A stretch of 64,000 bases of DNA from JAOPZW01 sp963764585 (GTDB lineage: Bacteria > Actinomycetota > Thermoleophilia > Solirubrobacterales > Solirubrobacteraceae). A program made the position numbers and the translations under genes. Numbering within the stretch: position 1 is the stretch's first letter; the number at the start of each line of letters is the position of its first letter. The stretch is from NCBI GenBank assembly GCA_963764585.1, contig CAVXTB010000016.1, forward strand, positions 1 through 64,000. Reading direction: 5' to 3'. The notes beneath the pieces are model-generated. The model was not told the DNA's origin. It searched no databases and worked only from the letters and a program-made list of their open reading frames with translations. Shown in pieces: positions 24,513 to 33,189 of the stretch.

Positions 24513-24610
24513 TGGCCAAGATCGGCGAGAAGATCCGCGAGACCGAGCGCGAGGTCCCGCAGCCGCGGCCGGTGCCGGTGCCCGCGCCGAAGGAGCCGGT
24601 CCCCGCCTGA
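24512..24610 (+). CDS. 32-residue Pro-rich peptide
   Basis: A tiny reading frame encoding MAKIGEKIREIE-like sequence (actual start MAKIGEKIRETEREVPQPRP) followed by a Pro/Val/Glu-rich tail. Its ATG overlaps the stop of the preceding gene (ATGA). An amphipathic basic-acidic head plus a Pro-rich tail recurs in very small actinobacterial proteins as I recall them, but no function is known. Support comes only from coupling and composition. Confidence 0.5.
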   Translation: MAKIGEKIRETEREVPQPRPVPVPAPKEPVPA

Positions 24611-24687
24611 CGTAGCGCGCGCGCCGCGAACACCTCTCGCGCTGTCGGCGAAGGAGAGGCGACGGCAGACTCCTGCCCCGACGCGCG

Positions 24688-25288
24688 ATGGTGACCGACA
24701 CCGAACCGGATATCCGGCCCTCCACGGCCGGCGCCCCGCTCTCGCCCGCGACCGACGCCGCGGTCATCGAGCGCTCCTGGCACGAGCCGGAGCGCTTCGC
24801 GGCGGTCTGCGACCGCTACTACGCCGAGGTGCACGGGTACGTCGCGCGCCGGCTCGGGCGCAGCCTCGCCGACGACGTGGCCTCCGAGACGTTCGTGATC
24901 GCCTTCGATCGGCGGCGCCGCTACGACCTCGCGTATCCGAACGCCCGGCCATGGCTCTACGGGATCGCGTCCAACCTGATCGCGCGCCATCGCCGCGCGG
25001 AGGTCCGCCAGTACCGGGCGCTCGCGCGGGCCGGCGTCGCCGCTGACACGGACGGCCACGCCGACCACGTCGCCGGACGCGCGAGCGCTGCGCGCGCGCC
25101 TGGCCGCCGCGCTCGTGGAGATCTCCGAGCGCGACCGCGAGGTGCTCCTGCTCGTCGCGTGGGCGCAGCTCAGCTGCGAGGAGGCGGCGCAGGCCCTCGG
25201 CATCGCCGCTGGCACGGCGCGATCGCGACCGCATCGGGCGCGGCGCAAGACGCGCGCGGCACTGGCAAGAGAGGACGACGAGCGATGA
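24688..25288 (+). pseudogene. ECF-type RNA polymerase sigma factor, frameshifted
   Basis: The first part (frame of the ATG at 24688) encodes sigma region 2: FAAVCDRYYAEVHGYVARRL, ADDVASETFVIAFDRR, ARPWLYGIASNLIARHRR. Near 25071-25085 the frame breaks. Region 4 continues one position out of phase: LRARLAAALVEISERDREVL, LSCEEAAQALGIAAGTARSR, ending at the TGA at 25286. That TGA overlaps the ATG of the next gene (ATGA). The intact product would be about 199 residues. Either a one-base insertion has inactivated it, or the sequence contains an error. The context (sigma plus a membrane protein) is standard for an ECF sigma and its partner. Confidence 0.82.
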
Positions 25289-26256
25289 ACGACCTGCACA
25301 TCCTGAACGACGCGTGGGGAGCTCCCGAGGCCACGTCGCCGGACGCCCACGCGCGGGCTCGCGCCGCGCTGCTGGCTCGCGCTACGCCGCGGGCCGGCGC
25401 GCGGCGCCCACTCCTCGGTGTGCGCGTCGCGGGCGCGTGCGCGGTCGCAGTGGCGCTCGCGGTCGGCCTGATCGTGGTCGAGAGCCTCGGCGGCACCGGC
25501 AGCGACGGGCGCCCGACGTCGGTCGTGGGGCTGCCGGCCGTGCCCGTCGCCTCGGCCGAGGTGCTCGAGCGGGCGGCGGTAGCCGCGGAGCAGCAGCCGT
25601 TCACCGCCCCGCACGACGACCAGTGGATCTACATCGAGGAGAAGGTCGCCGGCACGGACTTCCCCACGCCCGAGATCCAGCGCCAGTGGCACCGCGCCGA
25701 CGGCGGTGGGTTCGCCTGGATCGACGAGAGCGGCAAGCTGCGCGTCCAGATGACGGAGGCCGTCACGCGGCGCTCCGGGCATCCGATCCCCGATCCCCTC
25801 GGGAGCTACAAGGCGCTCGCCGCCCTGCCGACCGACCCCGATGCGCTGCTGCGGTGGGCCGACGGCCTGCACATGACCAACGGCAACTCGAGCCACGGCG
25901 CCGTCCTCTACCTGCTCTTCATCCACATCCTGCGCGAGAACGTGCTCCCGCCCGACCTCCAAGCCGCGATCTTCCGCGCCCTGGAGCGGGTCCCCGGGGT
26001 GACACTCGACAGCACCGTCGACGTCCTCGGCCACCCCGCCTACGCGCTCGGCCAGACCGACGACTGGCTCCACGAGGAGATCCTCGTCGACAAGAGCACG
26101 TACGCCTACCGCGGCACGCGATCGACCGTCGTCAAGGACGCCACCATCGATCCGGCGAAGGCCGGCAACTCGACGGGCAAGGTGCAGAAGGGCCACGTGG
26201 TCGTGGCCGCGCGCCTCGTCACCGCGGTGGTGGACCAGGCCGGCCAGCGGCCGTGA
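25285..26256 (+). CDS. CU044_5270-family membrane-anchored protein
   Basis: A 323-residue protein with a cytoplasmic N-terminus of about 45 residues, one membrane helix (VAGACAVAVALAVGLIVVES), and an outer domain containing DDQWIYIEEKVAG and WHRADGGGFAWIDESGKLRV. This matches the CU044_5270 family, which in actinobacteria usually follows an ECF sigma gene and may act as an anti-sigma-like or sensor partner. Its start is coupled to the sigma gene stop (ATGA). If the sigma gene is truly broken this protein has lost its partner. Confidence 0.78.
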   Translation: MNDLHILNDAWGAPEATSPDAHARARAALLARATPRAGARRPLLGVRVAGACAVAVALAVGLIVVESLGGTGSDGRPTSVVGLPAVPVASAEVLERAAVAAEQQPFTAPHDDQWIYIEEKVAGTDFPTPEIQRQWHRADGGGFAWIDESGKLRVQMTEAVTRRSGHPIPDPLGSYKALAALPTDPDALLRWADGLHMTNGNSSHGAVLYLLFIHILRENVLPPDLQAAIFRALERVPGVTLDSTVDVLGHPAYALGQTDDWLHEEILVDKSTYAYRGTRSTVVKDATIDPAKAGNSTGKVQKGHVVVAARLVTAVVDQAGQRP

Positions 26257-26357
26257 TGGCGCGCCGCCTGGTGCTGGCGACCTACCGAGATCGACAGCAG
26301 GGCGCCCGGTCAACTGCGGACCGGTCGCCGCTGGGCGGGCTTGCCAAGCGGCCTGCG

Positions 26358-27671
<1,314 letters not shown>

Positions 27672-28069
27672 CTCAGCGCCCCATGCCGGTCAGCGGCGAC
27701 ACGGCGATGTCCGGCGATCGCGGACGACCAGGCAGTCGAACGGCCCCGGCGCGTCCTGCTCGCTGGCTTGCATCGTTCGATCCTCTCTTGGTGCGGTGAC
27801 CATCGCCTGGGTGATGGACCGGCCGGAGCGCCGCTATCGCTCGATCGGGACGGTTGGCTGGTGTGCTGCCAGTCTCGTGCGCGGACGTGAACGTTTCGTG
27901 GTCCCCATCGGGTGATGCCGCGACGCTGTCTGCGACCCACGGTGCGCAGCTATGACCGCTGTGCCGCCACTTGCCGTGCCGAGCATCCCCGGGAGGGCCG
28001 TTGGGCTTCGTCCGCAGGCCGAGCCGTGCAGCTCGGCACCCCAGCGACGCCACCGGCGGCAGATCGAAA
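27672..28069. other. Gene-free gap between antiporter and tRNA-Ile
   Basis: About 400 bases without a convincing gene. Short frames on both strands lack family resemblance and normal codon bias, and one on the plus strand is only the antisense of the tRNA. It should contain the antiporter promoter and leader on the minus strand, but I recognise no riboswitch or consensus promoter in it. Confidence 0.6.
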
Positions 28070-28085
28070 CCTGCACCTACGCAGG
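28070..28085 (-). terminator. Possible terminator after tRNA-Ile
   Basis: Hairpin CCTGC-6 nt loop-GCAGG, followed on the minus strand by GTTTC. It lies 12 bases beyond the 3' end of tRNA-Ile. The stem is short (5 bp) and the U-tract weak. Confidence 0.4.
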
Positions 28086-28097
28086 CATTTCGCCCGA

Positions 28098-28171
<74 letters not shown>

Positions 28172-28183
28172 TCGCGGCGGCGG

Positions 28184-28189
28184 ATGATA
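28184..28189 (-). promoter_or_regulatory. Candidate -10 element for tRNA-Ile
   Basis: TATCAT on the minus strand is 12 bases before the mature 5' end of the tRNA. No clear -35 is present at the usual spacing. Confidence 0.4.
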
Positions 28190-28209
28190 GCGGGCCTGCA
28201 ACGGCCGCT

Positions 28210-28253
28210 CGTGGGGGCGTCAGGCGACCCGTCGTGGGGGCCTCAGGCCACCG
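28210..28253. repeat. Short tandem duplication across the parB stop
   Basis: CGTGGGGGCGTCAGGCGACC at 28210 and CGTGGGGGCCTCAGGCCACC at 28233 are near-identical 20-base copies with a 23-base period. The second copy contains the parB stop codon. It looks like a small local duplication. Confidence 0.7.
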
Positions 28254-29127
28254 CGCGTGGGCGCAGGCGACGGGCCAGGGTCAGGGCGTCGTCGGCGTCG
28301 TCGAAGGCGATCTCGACCTTGTAGCCGGTGCCTCGGGGGCGGACGCGGACGTCGGTGCCGAGGGCCGCGCCGAGCGCGTCGGCGATGCGCGAGCAGGCCG
28401 CCTCCTGGTCCGGGTGGACGGCGGCGCGGCCGCGCTTGGCCGCGCGCGTCGGGGCGTTGGCCTCGCGGGCGCGCTGCTCGACGACGCGGACCGACCATCC
28501 ACCCTCGACCGCGGCGCGGGCCAGGCGACGGCGGTCGGCGTGGTCGTCTGCGAGCAGCAGGGCGCGGCCGTGGCCCTCGGTGAGCGACCCGTCCTCGACC
28601 AGCGCGAGCGCCTCGTCGGGGAGGTCGAGCAGGCGCAGGAGGTTGGAGACCGCGACGCGGCTGCGGCCGACGCGGCGGCCGACCTCCTCGCGCGTGAGGC
28701 CGAGCTCCTCGACGAGGGCGGCGACGGCGCGGGCAGCCTCGATCGGGTTGAGGTCCTCGCGCGCCATGTTCTCGATGAGCGCGACCTCGAGCGACTGCGC
28801 ATCGTCGCGCTCCTGGACGAGGGCCGGCAGCGTCTCGAGCCCCGCGAGCTGCGCGGCGCGCCAGCGGCGCTCGCCGGCGACCAGCTCGTAGGTCCCGCCC
28901 GGGCGCGGGCGGACGAGCACGGGCTGCACGACGCCGCGCTCCTTGACCGACTCGGCAAGCGCCTGCAGCGACTCCTCGTCGAAGCGCTTGCGCGGCTGGT
29001 CGGGGTTGGGCGCGACGAGCTCGACGGCGAGCTCGCGCAGCTCGGCGCCGTCCCGCTCGCCGGCCTCGGACACCGACAGGATGGCCGCGAGACCGCGGCC
29101 CATGCCGCGCCGTTGCGATGCGCTCAT
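28243..29127 (-). CDS. parB: Chromosome-partitioning protein ParB
   Basis: A 294-residue centromere-binding CTPase that works with ParA to segregate replication origins. The N-terminal domain has ELVAPNPDQPRKRFDEESLQ and the CTP-binding GERRWRAAQLAG. The region VALIENMAREDLNPIEAARA leads into the helix-turn-helix (LTREEVGRRVGRSRVAVSNL). The C-terminus is the dimerisation domain. It lies 27 bases after parA. I could not find a perfect parS sequence in the window by eye. Confidence 0.95.
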   Translation of the reverse strand: MSASQRRGMGRGLAAILSVSEAGERDGAELRELAVELVAPNPDQPRKRFDEESLQALAESVKERGVVQPVLVRPRPGGTYELVAGERRWRAAQLAGLETLPALVQERDDAQSLEVALIENMAREDLNPIEAARAVAALVEELGLTREEVGRRVGRSRVAVSNLLRLLDLPDEALALVEDGSLTEGHGRALLLADDHADRRRLARAAVEGGWSVRVVEQRAREANAPTRAAKRGRAAVHPDQEAACSRIADALGAALGTDVRVRPRGTGYKVEIAFDDADDALTLARRLRPRAVA

Positions 29128-29154
29128 CGTGATACCTCCCGGGGGCTCGGCCGC

Positions 29155-29925
29155 CTAGCCACGGGCCGCGACCTCCTTGGCAAGCTCGAAGTAGGCCTCC
29201 GCCCCGCTCGAGCTCGGATCGTGATGGATGACCGGCCGGCCGTAGCTCGGCGCCTCGCCGACGCGCACGCTGCGTGGGATGACCGTGTCGAAGACGAGCT
29301 GCGGGAAGTGCTCGCGGACCTCGCGCTCGACGTCGCGCGCCAGCCGCGTGCGGCCGTCGTGCATCGTCAGGAGCATGCCCGCGACGGCCAGGCGCGGGTT
29401 GAGCTCGCGCTGGATGAGCCCGAGCGTGTCGAGCAGGCCGGCAAGGCCCTCCAGGGCGTAGTACTCGGTCTGGACCGGGACGATGACGCGATCGGCGGCG
29501 ACGAGCGCGTTCACGGTCAGCGGGCCGAGCGACGGAGGGCAGTCCAGGAGCGTGTAGGCGAAGCGATCGCGCAGCGGGGCGAGCGCCTGGCGCAGGCGCT
29601 GCTCGGAGCCGGCCACGCGCGGAAGCTCGATGTTCGCGCCTGCCAGGTCCGGATGCGACGGCAGGACCGAGAGGTTCCCGATGCTCGTGCCCACCAGCGC
29701 GGCTTCGGCGCTGGCATCGCCGCACAGGACGTCGTAGATGCTGGGGTCGCAGTCCTTTGGGAGGCCGAGCCCCACGGTCGCGTTGGCCTGCGGATCGATG
29801 TCGACGAGCAGCGTGGCGTAGCCGGCCTCGGCGATGCACGCGGCGACGTTCACCGCGGTCGTCGTCTTGCCGACCCCGCCCTTCTGATTCGCGATGGCGT
29901 ACACCGTTCCCATGCGGTCTGTCAC
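29155..29925 (-). CDS. parA: Chromosome-partitioning ATPase ParA (Soj)
   Basis: A 256-residue deviant Walker-A ATPase. IANQKGGVGKTTTAVNVA is the ATP site with the signature Lys, LLVDIDPQANAT the A' motif, and LLDCPPSLGPLTVNAL Walker B. An ATG four codons inside (29913, MGTVYAIANQ) is an equally plausible start. It lies in the classic order rsmG-parA-parB close to dnaA. Confidence 0.95.
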   Translation of the reverse strand: MTDRMGTVYAIANQKGGVGKTTTAVNVAACIAEAGYATLLVDIDPQANATVGLGLPKDCDPSIYDVLCGDASAEAALVGTSIGNLSVLPSHPDLAGANIELPRVAGSEQRLRQALAPLRDRFAYTLLDCPPSLGPLTVNALVAADRVIVPVQTEYYALEGLAGLLDTLGLIQRELNPRLAVAGMLLTMHDGRTRLARDVEREVREHFPQLVFDTVIPRSVRVGEAPSYGRPVIHHDPSSSGAEAYFELAKEVAARG

Positions 29926-29980
29926 GCTAGCGGCGGTACCGGTCGGAGGCCGTAATCATTCGTTCGCCACCGAAGGACCC

Positions 29981-30694
29981 TCACCTTCCACTTGAGGCAC
30001 GGATCGGCCGCTTGCGGGCACTTCCGGGTCGACGCGGATATCCAACCGGCGTAAAGCTGACCTTCGAGTTGAGGTAGAGGTAGCGCTCGCCCGCCTCGCG
30101 GAACGGCGATACCGGCATCGAGATGGGGTCGCTCATGCCGAGCGCGGCAGCAGCAGCGCGCCCGTCGGCCTCCTCCACCGCGTCGACCCGCCCCTTCCAG
30201 GCCACGAGATGACCGCCGATCTCCAGCAGCGGCGCCGCGTACTCGACGAGCACCGAGATCGGGGCCAGCGCGCGAGCCGTGACGAGGTCATGCACGCCCA
30301 GCCCCGCCGGCCACGCCTCGGCGCGCGCCGCGACCACCTCGACGTTCCCGAGGCCCAGGCGCTCGGCGGCGCCGCGCAGGAACGCGCACTTGCGGGTCAC
30401 GCTCTCGACCAGCGCCACGCGCGCCCCGGGCAGCGCGATGGCCAGGACCAACCCCGGAAACCCGCCTCCAGAGCCGAGATCGGCGATCCGGCGGGCGCCC
30501 TGCACCGCCGCCAGATCGAGCGCCGCAAGCGAATCGGCGACATGGACGTCGACGCCCTGCGCCGGGTCGCGCACGCTGGTGATCGAGGCGGGCTCGGCCG
30601 CGACGAGCTCGAGCAGCACACCGAGCTGGTCCGGCGCCGCGCCCGGCAGCCCGTAACGGGCCGCTAGCTCGCTCAGGCGCGCGGGGACCGTCAA
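29981..30694 (-). CDS. rsmG: 16S rRNA (guanine-527-N7)-methyltransferase RsmG
   Basis: A 237-residue SAM-dependent rRNA methyltransferase (GidB). The SAM-binding motif is ADLGSGGGFPGLVLAI, followed by LVESVTRKCAFLR and VTARALAPISVLVEYAAPLL. The Arg/Lys-rich C-terminal tail (RRPGSARKRPIRASSGR) is longer than usual and may help RNA binding. Located between jag and parA, as in most bacteria. Confidence 0.95.
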   Translation of the reverse strand: MTVPARLSELAARYGLPGAAPDQLGVLLELVAAEPASITSVRDPAQGVDVHVADSLAALDLAAVQGARRIADLGSGGGFPGLVLAIALPGARVALVESVTRKCAFLRGAAERLGLGNVEVVAARAEAWPAGLGVHDLVTARALAPISVLVEYAAPLLEIGGHLVAWKGRVDAVEEADGRAAAAALGMSDPISMPVSPFREAGERYLYLNSKVSFTPVGYPRRPGSARKRPIRASSGR

Positions 30695-30711
30695 TCGTGA
30701 AACCTCGCCGG

Positions 30712-31179
30712 CTAGGTGACGAGCGGGGCGACGACCAGGTGGCGATCGGGCTCGTCGCCCTCGCTGTAGGTCTCGACGTCGCCGCGATCGCGCAGGTACT
30801 CGTGCACGAGCTTGCGCTCGCTCGCCGTCATGGCGTCCAGCGCCACCGGCCGCCCGTAGCGGCGCGCGTCGTCTGCGGCCTGGTCGGCGAGCCGGTGCAG
30901 CGCATCGGCGCGGCGCGCGCGATAGCCCTCGGCGTCGATGACCACGCGCAGATCGCCCTCTTCGCCCGCGCCGCGCGCCAGCGCGATGCGAAAGGCGACG
31001 TGCTGGACGGCGTCGATCGTCTGGCCATGGCGGCCGATGAAGAGCCCGAGGTCCTCGCCGTGGACGGTGCCCGTGACCACCTCGCCGTCGCTCTCCACCT
31101 CGACGGAGCCCTTGAGCCCCAACGCCGCGACGACCTCCTCGAGCACCTCGTGGACCACGGTCTCAGCCACGTCGTTCAT
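30712..31179 (-). CDS. jag: KhpB/Jag RNA-binding protein (KH-R3H)
   Basis: A 155-residue RNA-binding protein with a KH domain (GLFIGRHGQTIDAVQHVAF, carrying the GxxG-type loop) and a C-terminal R3H domain (MTASERKLVHEYLRDR). The N-terminal Jag-N domain found in Firmicute versions is absent. It begins immediately after the yidC stop with no gap, and in other bacteria KhpB affects cell division and envelope genes post-transcriptionally. Confidence 0.94.
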   Translation of the reverse strand: MNDVAETVVHEVLEEVVAALGLKGSVEVESDGEVVTGTVHGEDLGLFIGRHGQTIDAVQHVAFRIALARGAGEEGDLRVVIDAEGYRARRADALHRLADQAADDARRYGRPVALDAMTASERKLVHEYLRDRGDVETYSEGDEPDRHLVVAPLVT

Positions 31180-32106
31180 TCAGCGCCGCCTTCCGGTCTT
31201 CTTCTTGCGCCGCTGGCGCGGTGGCGGCGGCGGGGCCGTCGTCCGGCGCTCGGCGGCGGGCGGCCCGCCGTCGGCCTTGGCCTCGTCGCGCGGCTTGTCC
31301 TTCTCCGCCTTCGCGCGCTCCGGCTTGGCCGGCGCGGCTGCCGCCGCGCCGGCGGGCAGCGGCGCGCCGCGCACCGGTAAGCCGGCAGTTCGGCGAATCA
31401 CGTACTGCTGGCCGACCGTCCAGAAGTTCGTGGTGATCCAGTACACGATCAGGCCGGCCGGGAAGCTCTGGATGAACGGGACGAACACGAACGGCAGCGC
31501 GATCATGATGAAGCGCTGGTTGCGGTCCGCGGTGACCGACATCAGCACGCTCGAGAGCAGCTGCGAGCCCACGTAGAGGACGAGCAGGACCACCAGCGTG
31601 GCGCCGGTCGCCTTGGCGGTCAGGTCGTCGATGAACAGGAACTGGGCGCTCCCGGGGTCGACCTGGTTGCAGGTGACGTTGGTCACCGTCGTCCCGTGCT
31701 CCGCGGCGTATCCGACGATGCCGGGGCAGATGTCCAGCTTCAGGTCCTTGCGCAGCATGTAGAACAGCGAGAAGAAGACCGGCAGCTGCAGCACCAGGGG
31801 AAGGCACGACCCGAACGGGTTGACCTTGTTCTCCTGGTAGAACTTCATCATCTCCTGGTTCAGGCGCTGACGGTCGTCCTTGTACTTCGCCTGCAGCTCC
31901 TTGATCTCGGGCGCGAGGCGCTGCAGGCCTTGCATCGACCGGAACTGCTTGAGCGTCAGCGGGATCAGCGCAGCCCGGACCACGACGGTCAGCGCGATGA
32001 TCGAGAAGCCCCAGGAGAAGCCGACCGAGTCGTGGAAGAACACGAGGACGCTGTCGAAGACATCGATCAGCGGCTGGACGATGTTGGCGATCGGCAGGGT
32101 GGTCAT
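31180..32106 (-). CDS. yidC: Membrane protein insertase YidC (Oxa1 family)
   Basis: A 308-residue insertase. The first helix is SWGFSIIALTVVVRAALIP with the hydrophilic-groove Arg. The cytoplasmic coiled hairpin MQGLQRLAPEIKELQAKYKD is followed by FGSCLPLVLQLPVFFSLFYML and further helices ending near IVYWITTNFWTVGQQYVI. The C-terminal tail is very rich in Lys/Arg/Ala/Pro (QRRKKKTGRRR) and may contact ribosomes. The ATG at 32106 overlaps the yidD stop (ATGA). Confidence 0.95.
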   Translation of the reverse strand: MTTLPIANIVQPLIDVFDSVLVFFHDSVGFSWGFSIIALTVVVRAALIPLTLKQFRSMQGLQRLAPEIKELQAKYKDDRQRLNQEMMKFYQENKVNPFGSCLPLVLQLPVFFSLFYMLRKDLKLDICPGIVGYAAEHGTTVTNVTCNQVDPGSAQFLFIDDLTAKATGATLVVLLVLYVGSQLLSSVLMSVTADRNQRFIMIALPFVFVPFIQSFPAGLIVYWITTNFWTVGQQYVIRRTAGLPVRGAPLPAGAAAAAPAKPERAKAEKDKPRDEAKADGGPPAAERRTTAPPPPPRQRRKKKTGRRR

Positions 32107-32351
32107 CGGTTCGGTTCGCGGCGGCGGAACAGGCGCTGGGCCTCCACGGGATCGAAGCCGCCGTGGCTGAACGGGTTGCAGCGCAGCAATCGCCACCCCG
32201 CCAGCACCAGCCCCCGGAGTATGCCGTAGTCGCGGATCGCCTGGACCGCGTAGGCCGAGCAGGTCGGCTCGTACTTGCAGCGCCGGGGCAGCGCCGGCGA
32301 GACGACGCGCTGGTAGACGACGATCGGAGCCAGGACGAGCCGCCGCATCAC
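32103..32351 (-). CDS. yidD: Membrane protein insertion efficiency factor YidD
   Basis: An 82-residue protein with the complete YidD pattern: VVYQRVVSPALPRRCKYEPT, then CSAYAVQAI and RLLRCNPFSHGGFDPV. Three conserved cysteines are present. It assists YidC-dependent insertion. Its start overlaps the rnpA stop by 4 bases and its stop overlaps the yidC start. Confidence 0.96.
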   Translation of the reverse strand: MMRRLVLAPIVVYQRVVSPALPRRCKYEPTCSAYAVQAIRDYGILRGLVLAGWRLLRCNPFSHGGFDPVEAQRLFRRREPNR

Positions 32352-32755
32352 GTCTGCGCGTCCTCCGCCCCGGCCGCGGCCTTCTCCACGAGCTCGCCGA
32401 GCTCGCGCGTCACGCCGTCCAGGCCGTCGCGCTCAGCGAGCTCGCGCACCTCCGGCCGCGCAACGACGACCACGTCCTGGTCGTCGGGCAGGCGCTCGGC
32501 GAGCGTCCCGAAGGCCTCGCGCAGCAGGCGCTTGACCTTGTTGCGCTCGACCGCGCCGCCGACCTTGCGCGACACCGAGACGCCCAGCCGCGCACCGTCC
32601 GCCGGCTCGCCGGCGGAGGATCGTGGGAAGCTGTAGAGCACGAGGAAGCGGTTGCCGACCGAGCGCCCCTGGCGATAGACGCGCTCGAACTCCGCGCTGC
32701 GCGAGAGGCGCCCGCGCTTGGGGCGCCGAGCGGGCGGCCGCGGCAAACGATCCAC
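32348..32755 (-). CDS. rnpA: Ribonuclease P protein component
   Basis: A 135-residue basic protein subunit of RNase P, which matures tRNA 5' ends. The RNR signature is GAVERNKVKRLLREAF. SAEFERVYRQGRSVGNRFLV forms the N-terminal part of the fold. The start is GTG at 32755. The C-terminus is extended by about 20 Ala/Glu-rich residues. It lies 5 bases after rpmH. Confidence 0.95.
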   Translation of the reverse strand: MDRLPRPPARRPKRGRLSRSAEFERVYRQGRSVGNRFLVLYSFPRSSAGEPADGARLGVSVSRKVGGAVERNKVKRLLREAFGTLAERLPDDQDVVVVARPEVRELAERDGLDGVTRELGELVEKAAAGAEDAQT

Positions 32756-32760
32756 CGCGG

Positions 32761-32895
32761 TCAGACGGTCAGCCGCTTGCGGCCCTTTGCCCGGCGGCGC
32801 TTGAGCGTCAGGCGGCCGGCGCGCGTGCGCATGCGAGCACGGAACCCGTGCGTGCGGGCGCGCTTGCGCTTCTTGGGCTGGTAGGTGCGCTTCAT
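32761..32895 (-). CDS. rpmH: 50S ribosomal protein L34
   Basis: A 44-residue, highly basic ribosomal protein: MKRTYQPKKRKRARTHGF and GRLTLKRRRAKGRKRLTV cover nearly all of it. Normal length. First gene of rpmH-rnpA-yidD-yidC-jag-rsmG-parA-parB, divergent from dnaA. Confidence 0.97.
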   Translation of the reverse strand: MKRTYQPKKRKRARTHGFRARMRTRAGRLTLKRRRAKGRKRLTV

Positions 32896-32927
32896 GGGCA
32901 GACGAAGGGTCGAGTGACCGGCGCGCC

Positions 32928-32933
32928 AGTCTA
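32928..32933 (-). promoter_or_regulatory. Candidate -10 element for rpmH
   Basis: TAGACT on the minus strand, 33 bases before the rpmH ATG, matches the TANNNT core. It implies a leader of about 25 bases. Confidence 0.45.
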
Positions 32934-33104
32934 GCGCGCGGACGCCGTCGACACTCCTATCCACACGCCGTGCACAGGCGTGTGCATCGCCGCGACCCGG
33001 GCGTGCGCAGGCGCGCCAGGGGCCGCCGGACGGTTTTGTTCGCGATTTGCGACGTGCGCCAAGACGCGCCTCCGAGCCCCGGTCTCGGGCCCCCGACCCG
33101 TTGC

Positions 33105-33110
33105 TATAGT
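33105..33110 (+). promoter_or_regulatory. Candidate extended -10 element for dnaA
   Basis: TATAGT preceded by TGC forms an extended -10 (TGCTATAGT). It is 80 bases before the dnaA GTG, implying a leader of about 72 bases. The -35 region is poor, as often seen with extended -10 promoters. Confidence 0.55.
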
Positions 33111-33189
33111 CGCCGCGCCGGTCGCCCCCGGGCGGCCTCCTCCGATTCCACGCCGGACGCTACCTGCCGAGGAGCCGACTGCCCCTGCC

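Larger units (their letters stand above)
32896..33189. other. rpmH-dnaA intergenic region, candidate replication-origin region
   Basis: A 294-base divergent region. CTATCCACA at 32957-32965 matches the DnaA-box consensus TTATCCACA in eight of nine positions. Next to it are GTGCACAGGCGTGTGCA-type symmetric bases. Other boxes are not obvious. By synteny oriC lies here or in the 123-base dnaA-dnaN gap (34558-34680, with a weaker CTATCCAAA). Neither gap has an AT-rich unwinding stretch that I can see. Confidence 0.45.

Noticed and set aside
24688..26256. One continuous frame joining the sigma factor region to the CU044_5270-type protein as a fusion
   Set aside because: The middle part is out-of-frame sigma region 4; the real sigma reading ends at 25288 and overlaps a separate ATG at 25285.
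30690..30705. Possible parS half-site (CGTGAAAC) near the rsmG start
   Set aside because: Only one half of the palindrome is present, so it does not qualify as a parS site.
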